From Streptomyces sparsogenes (lineage in GTDB: Bacteria; Actinomycetota; Actinomycetes; Streptomycetales; Streptomycetaceae): a stretch of 64,000 bases of DNA. The position numbers and the translations under genes are program-made. A model generated the notes under the pieces. It was not told where the DNA came from, did no database searches, and saw only the letters and a list, made by a program, of their open reading frames with translations. Shown piece by piece: positions 22,561 through 30,391 of the stretch (position 1 is the stretch's first letter; every line of letters starts with the position of its first letter). The DNA is taken from contig NZ_MAXF01000061.1 in the NCBI RefSeq assembly GCF_001704635.1, positions 33,106-97,105 of the forward strand. Direction: 5' to 3'.

Positions 22561-22872
22561 GGGATCCTCCTCCTCGCTGGCGGTGCTACGGGTCCTGAGG
22601 GGTTGGGTCTGTCCTGAGGCTGTTCTGTAGGGTGTTCCGTCCTTAATATGCGCAGTTTCGTCTATCCATCTCATGGAAGTTCATACCTGTTTGTGAAGAT
22701 CATGCCCGTTCGCAGGACACCGGGCACGCGCGGCCGGGCATCCGGGGCACATACGGGTTCCCGCACGCGGCGGCATGAATCGCGGTGCCGCGCACGGCTT
22801 CGGCGGGTACGCGTCGTCAGGGCGTCCGTGCGAGGATCGGGGGACCGCACTGAGAACTATGGAAGGTAGATC
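22561..22872. promoter_or_regulatory. divergent intergenic region, DUF5324 gene / ppiA
   Basis: A 312-bp divergent region. An A/T-rich stretch around 22645-22695 (including TTAATATGCG and TTTGTGAAGAT) is the likely promoter zone for the leftward gene. GTCCTGAGG is repeated near 22592 and 22612. Before ppiA only GAAGG (about 22861) is clear. No gene is supported here. Confidence 0.5.
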
Positions 22873-23406
22873 GTGGCTGAGCAGCTCTACGCCACCCTGA
22901 AGACGAACAACGGCGACATCGTGGTCCGGCTGCTGCCGAACCACGCGCCGAAGACGGTCAAGAACTTCGTGGAGCTCGCCGAGGGCACCCGCGAGTGGAC
23001 CCACCCGGCGACCGGCAAGCGGGCCAAGGAGAAGCTGTACGACGGCACCGTCTTCCACCGCGTGATCAGCGGCTTCATGATCCAGGGCGGTGACCCGCTG
23101 GGGAACGGCACCGGTGGCCCGGGCTACGAGTTCGCCGACGAGTTCCACCCGGACCTGGCGTTCAACAAGCCGTACCTGCTGGCCATGGCCAACGCCGGCC
23201 CGGGCACCAACGGCTCGCAGTTCTTCATCACCGTCGCGCCGACCGCGTGGCTGACCGGCAAGCACACCATCTTCGGCGAGGTCGCCGACGAGGCCAGCAA
23301 GAAGGTCGTCGACGCGATCGCGGGCACGTCGACCAACCCGCGCACCGACCGCCCGCTCAACGACGTCGTCATCGAGTCGGTCGTCGTGGAGACCCGCGAG
23401 GGCTGA
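22873..23406 (+). CDS. ppiA: cyclophilin-type peptidyl-prolyl isomerase
   Basis: A 177-residue cytoplasmic cyclophilin catalysing proline isomerisation during protein folding. There is no signal peptide. The catalytic region is FHRVISGFMIQGGDPLGNGTGGPG (with a break after about 20 residues), followed by LAMANAGPGTNGSQFFIT and LTGKHTIFGEV. The start is GTG with GAAGG upstream. M. tuberculosis ppiA (Rv0009) sits at the corresponding place after tRNA-Ala, so synteny supports the symbol. Confidence 0.96.
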   Translation: MAEQLYATLKTNNGDIVVRLLPNHAPKTVKNFVELAEGTREWTHPATGKRAKEKLYDGTVFHRVISGFMIQGGDPLGNGTGGPGYEFADEFHPDLAFNKPYLLAMANAGPGTNGSQFFITVAPTAWLTGKHTIFGEVADEASKKVVDAIAGTSTNPRTDRPLNDVVIESVVVETREG

Positions 23407-23426
23407 GCCCGTACGGGAACTCCGCG

Positions 23427-23460
23427 CCCCGCCTGTCCGTCTTGACGGCAGGCAGGCGGG
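23427..23460 (+). terminator. hairpin after ppiA
   Basis: CCCCGCCTG-TCCGTC pairs with GACGG-CAGG-CAGGCGGG around a TT loop, with a small internal bulge. It starts 20 bp after the ppiA stop and 46 bp before the rhomboid gene. Confidence 0.5.
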
Positions 23461-23506
23461 CACGCGGAGCCCGGTGCGAGCATGGAGTGCAGGGCAAGGG
23501 GAGACG

Positions 23507-24394
23507 ATGGAGGACCAGGCGGTCTGCTGCTACCGGCACCCGCAGCGGGAGACCGGCATAAGCTGCGTCCGCTGCGAGCGGCCGATCTGCCCGGAGTGCA
23601 TGATCAGCGCCTCGGTCGGTTTCCAGTGCCCTGAGTGCGTGCGCGGCGGCGCGCCCGGCCCTTCCGGCGGCCCCGCCCCGGCCGGGCACCCGGTGCGGTC
23701 GGCGCGGCCGCGCACGATAGCGGGCGGTGCGCTCACCGCCGATCCGCGGCTGGTCACCAAGATCCTCATCGGCGTCAACGTGGCCGTGTGGTTCGTGGCG
23801 CTCGCCCTGGGTGACCGGTTCGTCAACGCCCTCGATCTGGTGGGCCGGGCGTACGACCCGGGCACCACCAGCCTGGTGGGGGTCGCCGAGGGGCAGTGGT
23901 ACCGGCTGCTCACCGCGGTCTTCCTGCACCAGCAGCCCATCCACATCGCGTTCAACATGCTGTCGCTGTGGTGGCTCGGCGGACCGCTGGAGGCGGCGCT
24001 CGGCCGGGCCCGCTATCTCACGCTGTATCTGCTGTCGGGGCTCGGCGGCAGCGCGCTGTCGTATCTGCTCGCCGCGCAGAACCAGCCCTCGCTGGGCGCC
24101 TCCGGGGCGATCTTCGGCCTGCTCGGCGCGACGGCGGTCCTGATGCGCCGCCTCAACTACGACATGCGGCCGGTCATCGCGCTGCTGGTGCTGAATCTGC
24201 TCTTCACCTTCACCTGGGCCAATATCGCCTGGCAGGCCCATGTGGGCGGGCTGGTCGTCGGCACCGTGGTGGCGTACGGGATGGTCCACGCGCCGCGGGA
24301 GCGGCGCGCGCTGGTCCAGCAGGGCACCTGCGCGCTGGCGCTGCTGGTGATCGTCGCGCTGGTGTGGATGCGGACGGTGCAGCTCACCGGCTGA
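23507..24394 (+). CDS. rhomboid-family intramembrane serine protease
   Basis: A 295-residue polytopic protease that cleaves membrane-spanning segments. Residues 1-45 form a B-box-like zinc-binding domain (CYRHP, CVRC, CPEC, CPEC). About six helices follow. The active site has Ser199 in LGASGAIFG and His245 in WQAHVGG, and the oxyanion motif HIAFN is present, so it is expected to be active. The ATG at 23507 has GGGGAGA upstream; an extra 11 in-frame residues are unneeded. It converges with crgA across a DnaA-box cluster. Confidence 0.94.
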   Translation: MEDQAVCCYRHPQRETGISCVRCERPICPECMISASVGFQCPECVRGGAPGPSGGPAPAGHPVRSARPRTIAGGALTADPRLVTKILIGVNVAVWFVALALGDRFVNALDLVGRAYDPGTTSLVGVAEGQWYRLLTAVFLHQQPIHIAFNMLSLWWLGGPLEAALGRARYLTLYLLSGLGGSALSYLLAAQNQPSLGASGAIFGLLGATAVLMRRLNYDMRPVIALLVLNLLFTFTWANIAWQAHVGGLVVGTVVAYGMVHAPRERRALVQQGTCALALLVIVALVWMRTVQLTG

Positions 24395-24434
24395 CCGTCG
24401 GCCGTGCCGTCCCGGTGGAATATCTACAGTGCAG

Positions 24435-24648
24435 TTGTCCACAGCGAGTGGCCGATCTTGTGCAAACTGTGGAGAACATCAGTGCGGCTCCGAGCTCATC
24501 CGCGTTCTCGCAGGCAGGAGCGGGTGTGAACGGTCGAACGGATGTGCTCGGCCGATCACACCGGCGTCAATGCGGCGGAAGTTATCCACAGATCTTCTGA
24601 GTTTTCCCCGGCTGTGGATAACTCTGTGGACGACCGGGGTGTGGACGA
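24435..24648. promoter_or_regulatory. DnaA-box cluster between convergent genes
   Basis: Perfect boxes: TTGTCCACA 24435-24443(+), TTATCCACA 24582-24590(+), TGTGGATAA 24613-24621(-). One-mismatch boxes: TGTGGAGAA 24468(-), TGTGGACGA 24625(-) and 24640(-). All six lie in 214 bp, in a gap (24395-24676) where both flanking genes end, so no promoter is expected. A DnaA-titrating or replication-control site is the natural interpretation. Confidence 0.85.
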
Positions 24649-24676
24649 TCGGGCGGCGAAAGCCGGAGAGCCGATC

Positions 24677-24934
24677 CTACTTCCACTGAGTGGAGACCAC
24701 GAACCCGGCGGCGATGAAGCCGAAGCCGACCACGATGTTCCAGTTGCCCAGCGACTTGACCGGCATGTCGCCGGTGGTCACATAGAACATCACGATCCAG
24801 GCGAGACCGATCAGGAACATGGCCAGCATCAACGGCGCCACCCACCCGCGGCCGCTGCTCAGGCTGATGTTGGCGGCCTGCTTCGCCGGCGGCGGCGTGA
24901 AGTCGTCCTTCTTGCGGATCCGTGACTTCGGCAC
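24677..24934 (-). CDS. crgA: cell division protein CrgA
   Basis: An 85-residue protein with a basic N-terminus ([16 protein letters not shown]) and two membrane helices (about 31-52, [20 protein letters not shown], and 64-82, [19 protein letters not shown]). CrgA coordinates FtsZ-ring assembly with septal peptidoglycan synthesis; in Streptomyces it affects the timing of sporulation septation. The full family length is present, with the conserved GNWN before the second helix. It is divergent from the DUF881 gene, as in M. tuberculosis (Rv0011c/Rv0012). Confidence 0.97.
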   Translation of the reverse strand: MPKSRIRKKDDFTPPPAKQAANISLSSGRGWVAPLMLAMFLIGLAWIVMFYVTTGDMPVKSLGNWNIVVGFGFIAAGFVVSTQWK

Positions 24935-25079
24935 GAGGAACTCTCCTGTCGATGCGCTGCGTGACCGCGCTGGATGGGTACGGACGGCGCCGGTCGGGAC
25001 GGGGACGGGGGACCACGCCCTTCCCTCGGGGCGTCAGTTAGCGTAGTCCTTCCGCGGCGTCGTAAGGAGTAAGGGTACG

Positions 25080-25847
25080 TTGAGCAATTCCGCCGGCACC
25101 CCCGCCCCGGGCCCTCGACGCCCCTCCTTCCGCCCCGTCCGGCTGCTGACCGCCGGGGTCTTCGCGCTCGCCGGGCTGATCTTCTGGACCAGCTTCGACA
25201 CCGCCCAGGGCACCAACATCCGCAGCGACGAATCGATGCTGCGGCTGTCCGACCTCATACAGGAGCGCAGCCGCAAGAACCGCGACCTCGACAACAGCGC
25301 CGCCCAGCTGCGCTCGCGGGTCGACGCCCTCGCCCGCCGGGACAACGGCGCCACCGACGCCGAGCGCCGCGAGCTCGCGGCGCTGGAGCGGGCCGCGGGC
25401 ACCGAGAAGCTCACGGGCACGGGGCTCACCGTCACCCTCACCGACGCCCCGCCGAACGCGACGGCGAAGATCCCCGACGTGCCCGACCCGCAGCCCAACG
25501 ACCTCGTCATCCACCAGCAGGACCTCCAAGCCGTGGTGAACGCGCTGTGGCAGGGCGGCGCCCGGGGGATCAAGGTCATGGACCAGCGGCTGATCTCCAC
25601 CAGCGCGGTGCGCTGCGTCGGCAACACCCTGATCCTCCAGGGCCAGGTCTACTCCCCGCCGTACACGATCACCGCCGTCGGCGACCGGGGAAAGCTGCGC
25701 GCCGCGCTGGCCGCGTCCCCCGCCATCGAGAACTACCGCAGCTACGTCGAGGCGTACGGGCTCGGCTGGAAAGTCGCCCAGCACGACAGCGTGACTCTTC
25801 CCGGCTACTCCGGCACAGTGGACCTGCACTACGCCCAGCCCCGGTGA
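25080..25847 (+). CDS. DUF881 family membrane-anchored protein
   Basis: A 255-residue protein with one N-terminal membrane helix (LLTAGVFALAGLIFWTSF, about 22-40), a coiled-coil segment (about 55-105), and an extracytoplasmic DUF881 domain with VNALWQGGARGIKVMDQRLI and the C-terminal YSGTVDLHYAQP. The fold recalls the FtsQ-like/DivIC-associated arrangement of Bacillus division-operon proteins. The proposed start is TTG at 25080 with AAGGAG about 10 bp upstream; no better in-frame ATG/GTG exists. It lies divergent from crgA, so a division or wall role is inferred from context. Confidence 0.88.
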   Translation: MSNSAGTPAPGPRRPSFRPVRLLTAGVFALAGLIFWTSFDTAQGTNIRSDESMLRLSDLIQERSRKNRDLDNSAAQLRSRVDALARRDNGATDAERRELAALERAAGTEKLTGTGLTVTLTDAPPNATAKIPDVPDPQPNDLVIHQQDLQAVVNALWQGGARGIKVMDQRLISTSAVRCVGNTLILQGQVYSPPYTITAVGDRGKLRAALAASPAIENYRSYVEAYGLGWKVAQHDSVTLPGYSGTVDLHYAQPR

Positions 25848-25915
25848 GGCGGGCCCCCGGGAAGGGGGCCCCAGGAACGCGGTGAACGCGGTGAAGGCGG
25901 ACAGGAGTGCGGCCG

Positions 25916-26599
25916 ATGAGGGTGCGACTGGTCGTCAGAACGCTCAGCGAGGTGTGCCTGACCGTCGGCACCCTGATCGTCCTCTTCGTCGTCTATGTCC
26001 TGTACTGGACCGGAGTGCGCGCCGACCGCGCGATGGACGGGGAGATCGACCGGCTGCGGGACCGGTGGGCGACCGGGCCCGTCGCCGGGGCCGCGGCGCC
26101 GCGGCGGGAGGCCGAACCGGAGCCGTACCGGGACGGCGAGCCCTTCGCCCTCATGTACATCCCGCGCTTCGGCGCCGACTGGGTCAAGCCGGTCCTCCAG
26201 GGCACCGCGGCCGGCACCCTGAAGAAGGGCCTGGGCCACTATCCGAGCACCGCCCGCCCCGGCGCCCGGGGCAACTTCGCCGTCGCCGGGCACCGCCGCA
26301 CCTACGGCGACCCCTTCAAGGACTTCCCCCGGCTGCGCCCCGGCGACGCCGTGGTGGTGACCGACGGCACCACCTGGTACACGTACCGCATCGACAGGCC
26401 GCCCTACCGCACCCTGCCCACCGACGTCGGCGTCATCGACCCGGTGCCGCGCGCCTCCGGGTTCCGGGGACCGGGCCGCTATCTGACCCTCACGACCTGT
26501 GAGCCGGAGTGGGGGCACAGCCACCGGCTGATCGCGTGGGCACACCTGGACGCCACCCGTCCGGTGACCGAGGGCAAGCCGGAAGCTTTGCCCGGCTGA
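25916..26599 (+). CDS. class E sortase
   Basis: A 227-residue sortase with an N-terminal membrane anchor (VGTLIVLFVVYVLYWTG, about 17-34). The catalytic triad is complete: His in AGHRRTYGDPF, Cys in LTLTTCEPE, and Arg in SHRLIAWA. Class E sortases of high-G+C Gram-positives prefer LAXTG-type signals and attach surface proteins to the wall. I prefer the ATG at 25916 over the GTG at 25907, because AGGAG at 25903-25907 would then have 8-bp spacing. It follows the DUF881 gene by 68 bp and is the first of three sortases around pabA. No sortase substrate is encoded nearby. Confidence 0.92.
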   Translation: MRVRLVVRTLSEVCLTVGTLIVLFVVYVLYWTGVRADRAMDGEIDRLRDRWATGPVAGAAAPRREAEPEPYRDGEPFALMYIPRFGADWVKPVLQGTAAGTLKKGLGHYPSTARPGARGNFAVAGHRRTYGDPFKDFPRLRPGDAVVVTDGTTWYTYRIDRPPYRTLPTDVGVIDPVPRASGFRGPGRYLTLTTCEPEWGHSHRLIAWAHLDATRPVTEGKPEALPG

Positions 26600-26679
26600 C
26601 CCACCCGGGCAGGTCCCGGCCCCTTACTCTGGTGCTGCAATCGACTTCTTCGTCGTAGTCCGTCGTGAGTAGGGATGGC

Positions 26680-26856
26680 ATGTACGGCTGGATCTGGCGG
26701 CATCTGCCGGGTAACGCATGGGTGCGGGCGCTGATTTCGCTCGTGCTGGTGCTGGCGATCGTCTTCGTGCTCTTCCAGTACGTCTTCCCGTGGGCGGAGC
26801 CGCTGCTGCCGTTCGGCGACGTGACGGTCGACGAGGGGATGGCGGGCCCCCGGTGA
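26680..26856 (+). CDS. small single-helix membrane protein
   Basis: A 58-residue peptide MYGWIWRHLPGNAWVRAL with one membrane helix (ALISLVLVLAIVFVLFQYVF, about 17-36) and a short acidic tail. The ATG at 26680 has AGGGA 5 bp upstream; a GTG at 26665 is an alternative. The stop overlaps the pabA GTG by 4 bp, which strongly supports translation. The function is unknown. Confidence 0.8.
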   Translation: MYGWIWRHLPGNAWVRALISLVLVLAIVFVLFQYVFPWAEPLLPFGDVTVDEGMAGPR

Positions 26857-27503
26857 GCGCGCGCGTCCTGGTCGTCGACAACTACGACAGCTTCGTCTTC
26901 AACCTGGTCCAGTACCTCTACCAGCTCGGCGCCGAGTGCGAGGTGCTGCGCAACGACGAGGTGGCCCTCGGCCACGCCCAGGACGGCTTCGACGGCGTCC
27001 TGCTCTCCCCGGGCCCCGGCACCCCCGAAGAGGCCGGGGTCTGTGTCGACATGGTGCGGCACTGCGCGAGCACCGGTGTGCCCGTCTTCGGCGTCTGCCT
27101 GGGGATGCAGTCCATGGCCGTGGCGTACGGAGGGGTCGTCGGGCGCGCCCCCGAGCTGCTGCACGGCAAGACCTCGCTCGTCACGCACGAGGGCGCCGGG
27201 GTCTTCAAGGGCCTGCCGTCGCCCTTCACCGCCACCCGCTACCACTCGCTGGCCGTCGAACGGGAGACCGTCCCGGACGAGTTGGAGATCACGGCCTGGA
27301 CGGACACGGGCATCGCGATGGGGCTGCGCCACCGCCGGCTGCCGGTCGAGGGCGTGCAGTTCCACCCCGAGTCGGTGCTCACCGAGTGGGGCCACCGCAT
27401 GCTCGCCAACTGGCTGGAGGAGTGCGGCGACGCGGGGGCGGTGGGGCGGTCGGCGGGCCTGGCCCCCGTGGTGGGGGCGGTCGGCGGCAAGGCCGGCGAG
27501 TGA
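26853..27503 (+). CDS. pabA: aminodeoxychorismate/anthranilate synthase glutaminase subunit
   Basis: A 216-residue class I glutamine amidotransferase. The nucleophile Cys is in GVCLGMQSM (about residue 80), the oxyanion-loop motif LSPGPGTPEEAG near 51-62, and the catalytic His-Pro-Glu in VQFHPESVLTEWG near 170. It supplies ammonia to chorismate-using synthases for folate or tryptophan. No synthase component I is nearby, so pabA versus trpG cannot be settled from sequence; the M. tuberculosis neighbour at this place is annotated trpG (Rv0013). It overlaps the small membrane protein gene upstream and the sortase downstream, each by 4 bp. Confidence 0.93.
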   Translation: MSARVLVVDNYDSFVFNLVQYLYQLGAECEVLRNDEVALGHAQDGFDGVLLSPGPGTPEEAGVCVDMVRHCASTGVPVFGVCLGMQSMAVAYGGVVGRAPELLHGKTSLVTHEGAGVFKGLPSPFTATRYHSLAVERETVPDELEITAWTDTGIAMGLRHRRLPVEGVQFHPESVLTEWGHRMLANWLEECGDAGAVGRSAGLAPVVGAVGGKAGE

Positions 27504-29455
27504 CCGCACTGCGCCCCGAGCGCGAGGGCGCGGCCCCAGGCGCCCAGGAGCCCGACCCCTACGCGTCGTACGGGCCACGAGAGCCGCACGACGCTCAGGG
27601 GGAGACGGACGCGTTCGCGGCGGCCGTGGAGCGGCTGGACGACCCGCTGACCGATCCGCTGCCCAGGCCCGCGCCCGGGCTCACCCCGGGGATCGTGACC
27701 GGGCCCCCGGCGCGACCCGGCGCCGGGCCGACCACGGGGCCCATGACGGGGCCGATGACAGGGCCCACGCCAGGGCCTGCCCCAGGGACGATGCCCCGGC
27801 CCCTGAGCCGGCCCACGGCGGGTCCCGCGCCCAGGGCCGCGGGAAAGCCCGCCGCCGGGCCTGTGGCGGGACGGAGGGCGGCCTCCGGACGCGGGGCCGC
27901 CTCGGCCTCCGAGCGGCCCTCTGACGGCCCCTCCCGGGCCCGCCACCGCCGACCCCCCGCGCCACCCGCCGTGCCCGCGGACCCGGACGCGACGGCGGTC
28001 CTGCCGCCGGTGTCCGCCGGGCCCGCCGATCCGGAGGCGACGGCCGTCCTGCCGCCGGTGCCCGCCGGGCCCGCGGACCCGGACGCGACGGCGGTCCTGC
28101 CGCCGGTGTCCGCCGGGCCCGCCGATCCGGAGGCGACGGCCGTCCTGCCGCCGGTGCCCGCCGGGCCCGCGGACCCGGACGCGACGGCGGTCCTGCCGCC
28201 GGTGTCCGCCGGGCCCGCCGATCCGGAGGCGACGGCCGTCCTGCCGCCGGTGCCCGCGGCCGGAGGCCCGGCGGCGGGGGCTCCGGCGGGGCCTATGGCT
28301 GGGCCCGTGCCTGGGGCCGGGCCGGCCGGCGGCCGGCGGGCGGCGAGGGACGACGAGACCGTGGCGCTGCGGGCGGTCCGGGCCGAGCCGGTCCCCCGGC
28401 CCGCTCCCGCCGCCCCGGCGGGCGACGACAGCACGGTGCTGCTCCGCAAGGTCGTGGCGGACCCCGCCGGGACGCGGGCCGGTACGGGCCGCATCGCTAC
28501 GGACGGCATCGGTACGGACCGGAGAAGGCCGGCCGGGAGCGGCCCGGGCGGGGGCGGGGCGGGCGGCGCGGCCGACCCGCAGGGGCCGCCGACGGGGGGC
28601 CGGGCCGCCCGCAGACGCGCCGCGCAGGCGGCGGCCAGACGCGGCGGCAGACGGGCCGCCCGCGGCGGGGCGGACGGCGGTGCGGAAGACGCCACCGCGG
28701 CCGGGAGCGGAGCGCGGACGGCCACGGCCGCGCCCCGCACCCGTATGGAGGCCAAGCGCGCCGCCCGGGCGCGCAAGGACAGCCCGGCCGTGATCGTGAG
28801 CCGCGTCGTCGGCGAGCTGTTCATCACCGTCGGCGTGCTGATGCTGCTCTTCGTGACCTACCAGCTGTGGTGGACGAACATCCGGGCCCATCAGCAGGCG
28901 AACGGCGCCGCCAACAGCCTCCAGAAGAAGTGGGACCGGGACGGCGGGAAGCGCGATCCGGGCACCTTCTCGCCCGGCGAGGGGTTCGCGATCCTGTACA
29001 TCCCCAAGCTGGACGTCAAGGCCCCGATCGCCGAGGGGATCAGCAAGCAGGACGTCCTCGACCACGGCATGGTCGGCCACTATGGCAAGGGCAAGCTGAA
29101 GACCGCCATGCCCTGGGACAAGAAGGGCAACTTCGCGCTGGCCGGGCACCGGAACACCCATGGTGAGCCGTTCCGGTACATCAATCACCTCAAGCCCGGC
29201 GACAAGATCGTCGTGGAGACGCAGAACGCGTTCTTCACGTACGAGATGACCAGCATCCTGCCGCAGACCTCGCCCTCGAACACCGGCGTGATCGGCCCGG
29301 TGCCGCCCGGCTCCGGCTTCACGAAGCCGGGCCGCTACATCACCCTGACGACCTGCACCCCCGAGTTCACCAGCAAGTACCGCATGATCGTCTGGGGGAA
29401 GATGGTCGACGAGCGTCCGCGGAACGAGGGCAAGCCGGACGCGTTGGTCCAGTGA
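27500..29455 (+). CDS. class E sortase with long disordered N-terminal region
   Basis: A 651-residue protein, about three times the usual sortase length. The GTG start overlaps the pabA stop. Residues 1-420 are a Pro/Ala/Gly/Thr-rich cytoplasmic region with (PG/TG)-type and DATAVLPPV repeats; the latter is a 96-bp DNA repeat at 27974-28258. A basic Arg/Ala stretch then precedes the membrane anchor (LFITVGVLMLLFVTYQLWW, about 437-455). The sortase domain is at the C-terminus: His in AGHRNTHGEPF, Cys in ITLTTCTPEF, and Arg in SKYRMIVWG. The repeated PxPxDATAVLPPV segments resemble FHA- or kinase-targeted Thr motifs, an idea only. Confidence 0.93.
   Translation: MTALRPEREGAAPGAQEPDPYASYGPREPHDAQGETDAFAAAVERLDDPLTDPLPRPAPGLTPGIVTGPPARPGAGPTTGPMTGPMTGPTPGPAPGTMPRPLSRPTAGPAPRAAGKPAAGPVAGRRAASGRGAASASERPSDGPSRARHRRPPAPPAVPADPDATAVLPPVSAGPADPEATAVLPPVPAGPADPDATAVLPPVSAGPADPEATAVLPPVPAGPADPDATAVLPPVSAGPADPEATAVLPPVPAAGGPAAGAPAGPMAGPVPGAGPAGGRRAARDDETVALRAVRAEPVPRPAPAAPAGDDSTVLLRKVVADPAGTRAGTGRIATDGIGTDRRRPAGSGPGGGGAGGAADPQGPPTGGRAARRRAAQAAARRGGRRAARGGADGGAEDATAAGSGARTATAAPRTRMEAKRAARARKDSPAVIVSRVVGELFITVGVLMLLFVTYQLWWTNIRAHQQANGAANSLQKKWDRDGGKRDPGTFSPGEGFAILYIPKLDVKAPIAEGISKQDVLDHGMVGHYGKGKLKTAMPWDKKGNFALAGHRNTHGEPFRYINHLKPGDKIVVETQNAFFTYEMTSILPQTSPSNTGVIGPVPPGSGFTKPGRYITLTTCTPEFTSKYRMIVWGKMVDERPRNEGKPDALVQ
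27974..28258 (+). repeat. 96-bp tandem repeat within the sortase gene
   Basis: Three almost identical 96-bp units, each encoding a 32-residue pair, PADPDATAVLPPVSAG then PADPEATAVLPPVPAG. The third diverges only at its end. DNA identity between copies is near complete, so the expansion is recent. Each unit is itself a doublet of 48-bp repeats. Confidence 0.95.
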
Positions 29456-29522
29456 GCGAGCACGGCCGGGAAGACCGGGCAGACGGAACGACCGGGAAGA
29501 CCGGGAAAAGAGGGACGACGCG

Positions 29523-30263
29523 GTGGCACGGACCGACCAAGACGAGCGGCGGGGCGAGCTGCCCGACGCGGCCTCGGGGCGGCGCCGCCCCCGCCGGGGG
29601 CGGATAGCAGCCGCCGTCGGCATCCTGGGCGAGCTGTTGATCACCGCGGGCGTGATCATGGCCCTCTTCGTCGTCTACTCGCTGTGGTGGACGAACGTGC
29701 TGGCCGATCGCGAGGCCAAGAAGCAGGGCGACCGGGTGCGCAGGCAGTGGGCGCAGCAGGAGGGGCCCGGCCGGCTCGACACCAAGGACGGCATCGGCTT
29801 CCTGCACGTGCCGGCGATGGACAACGGCGAGGTGCTGGTGAAGAAGGGCACCTCGACGGCGACGCTCAACGACGGCGTCGCGGGCTACTACACCAAGCCG
29901 GTGAAGTCGGCGATGCCGTGGGACAAGAAGGGCAACGTCACGCTGGCGGCGCACCGGGACGGGCACGGCGCCAAGTTCCACAACATCGACAAGCTGGGCA
30001 AGGGCGACGCGATCGTCTTCGAGACCCGGGACACCTGGTACGTCTACAAGGTCTTCGCGGAGCTGCCCGAGACCTCGAAGTACAACGTGGGGGTGCTCAG
30101 CCCGGTCCCGAAGGGGTCGGGGAAGAAGAAGGCGGGCCGCTACATCACGCTCTCGACGTGCACTCCGGTCTACACCTCGCTCCACCGCTACATCGTGTGG
30201 GGCGAGCTGGTGCGTACGGAGAAGGTCGACGCGGACCGCACCCCGCCCAAGGAGCTGCGCTAA
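29523..30263 (+). CDS. class E sortase
   Basis: A 246-residue sortase: membrane anchor LLITAGVIMALFVVYSLWW (about 39-57), His in LAAHRDGHGAKF, Cys in ITLSTCTPVY, Arg in SLHRYIVWG. It differs from its two neighbours at the His motif (LAAH versus LAGH) and the Cys motif (TLSTC versus TLTTC), which may change substrate preference. The start is GTG 68 bp after the preceding sortase, within the same transcription unit, and a strong hairpin follows the stop. In S. coelicolor two adjacent class E sortases at this region act together in aerial development; which of the three here correspond is inferred. Confidence 0.92.
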   Translation: MARTDQDERRGELPDAASGRRRPRRGRIAAAVGILGELLITAGVIMALFVVYSLWWTNVLADREAKKQGDRVRRQWAQQEGPGRLDTKDGIGFLHVPAMDNGEVLVKKGTSTATLNDGVAGYYTKPVKSAMPWDKKGNVTLAAHRDGHGAKFHNIDKLGKGDAIVFETRDTWYVYKVFAELPETSKYNVGVLSPVPKGSGKKKAGRYITLSTCTPVYTSLHRYIVWGELVRTEKVDADRTPPKELR

Positions 30264-30293
30264 CAGCCCGGCTCTGACAGCTCCGGACACGGG

Positions 30294-30331
30294 GAAGCCC
30301 CGGCCGCCCGATTCCCGGGCGCCGGGGCTTC
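30294..30331. terminator. bidirectional terminator, sortase / pknB
   Basis: GAAGCCCCGG-C-CGCCCG and CGGGCGCCGGGGCTTC form a 16-bp stem with one bulged C, between convergent genes ending at 30263 and 30392. It can serve both strands. Confidence 0.8.
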
Positions 30332-30391
30332 TCGCTGTTCGCGGTGCGGTGTTTGCGGCGCGGCGCGCGCCTTGAGCGCGGCGCGCGCGCC

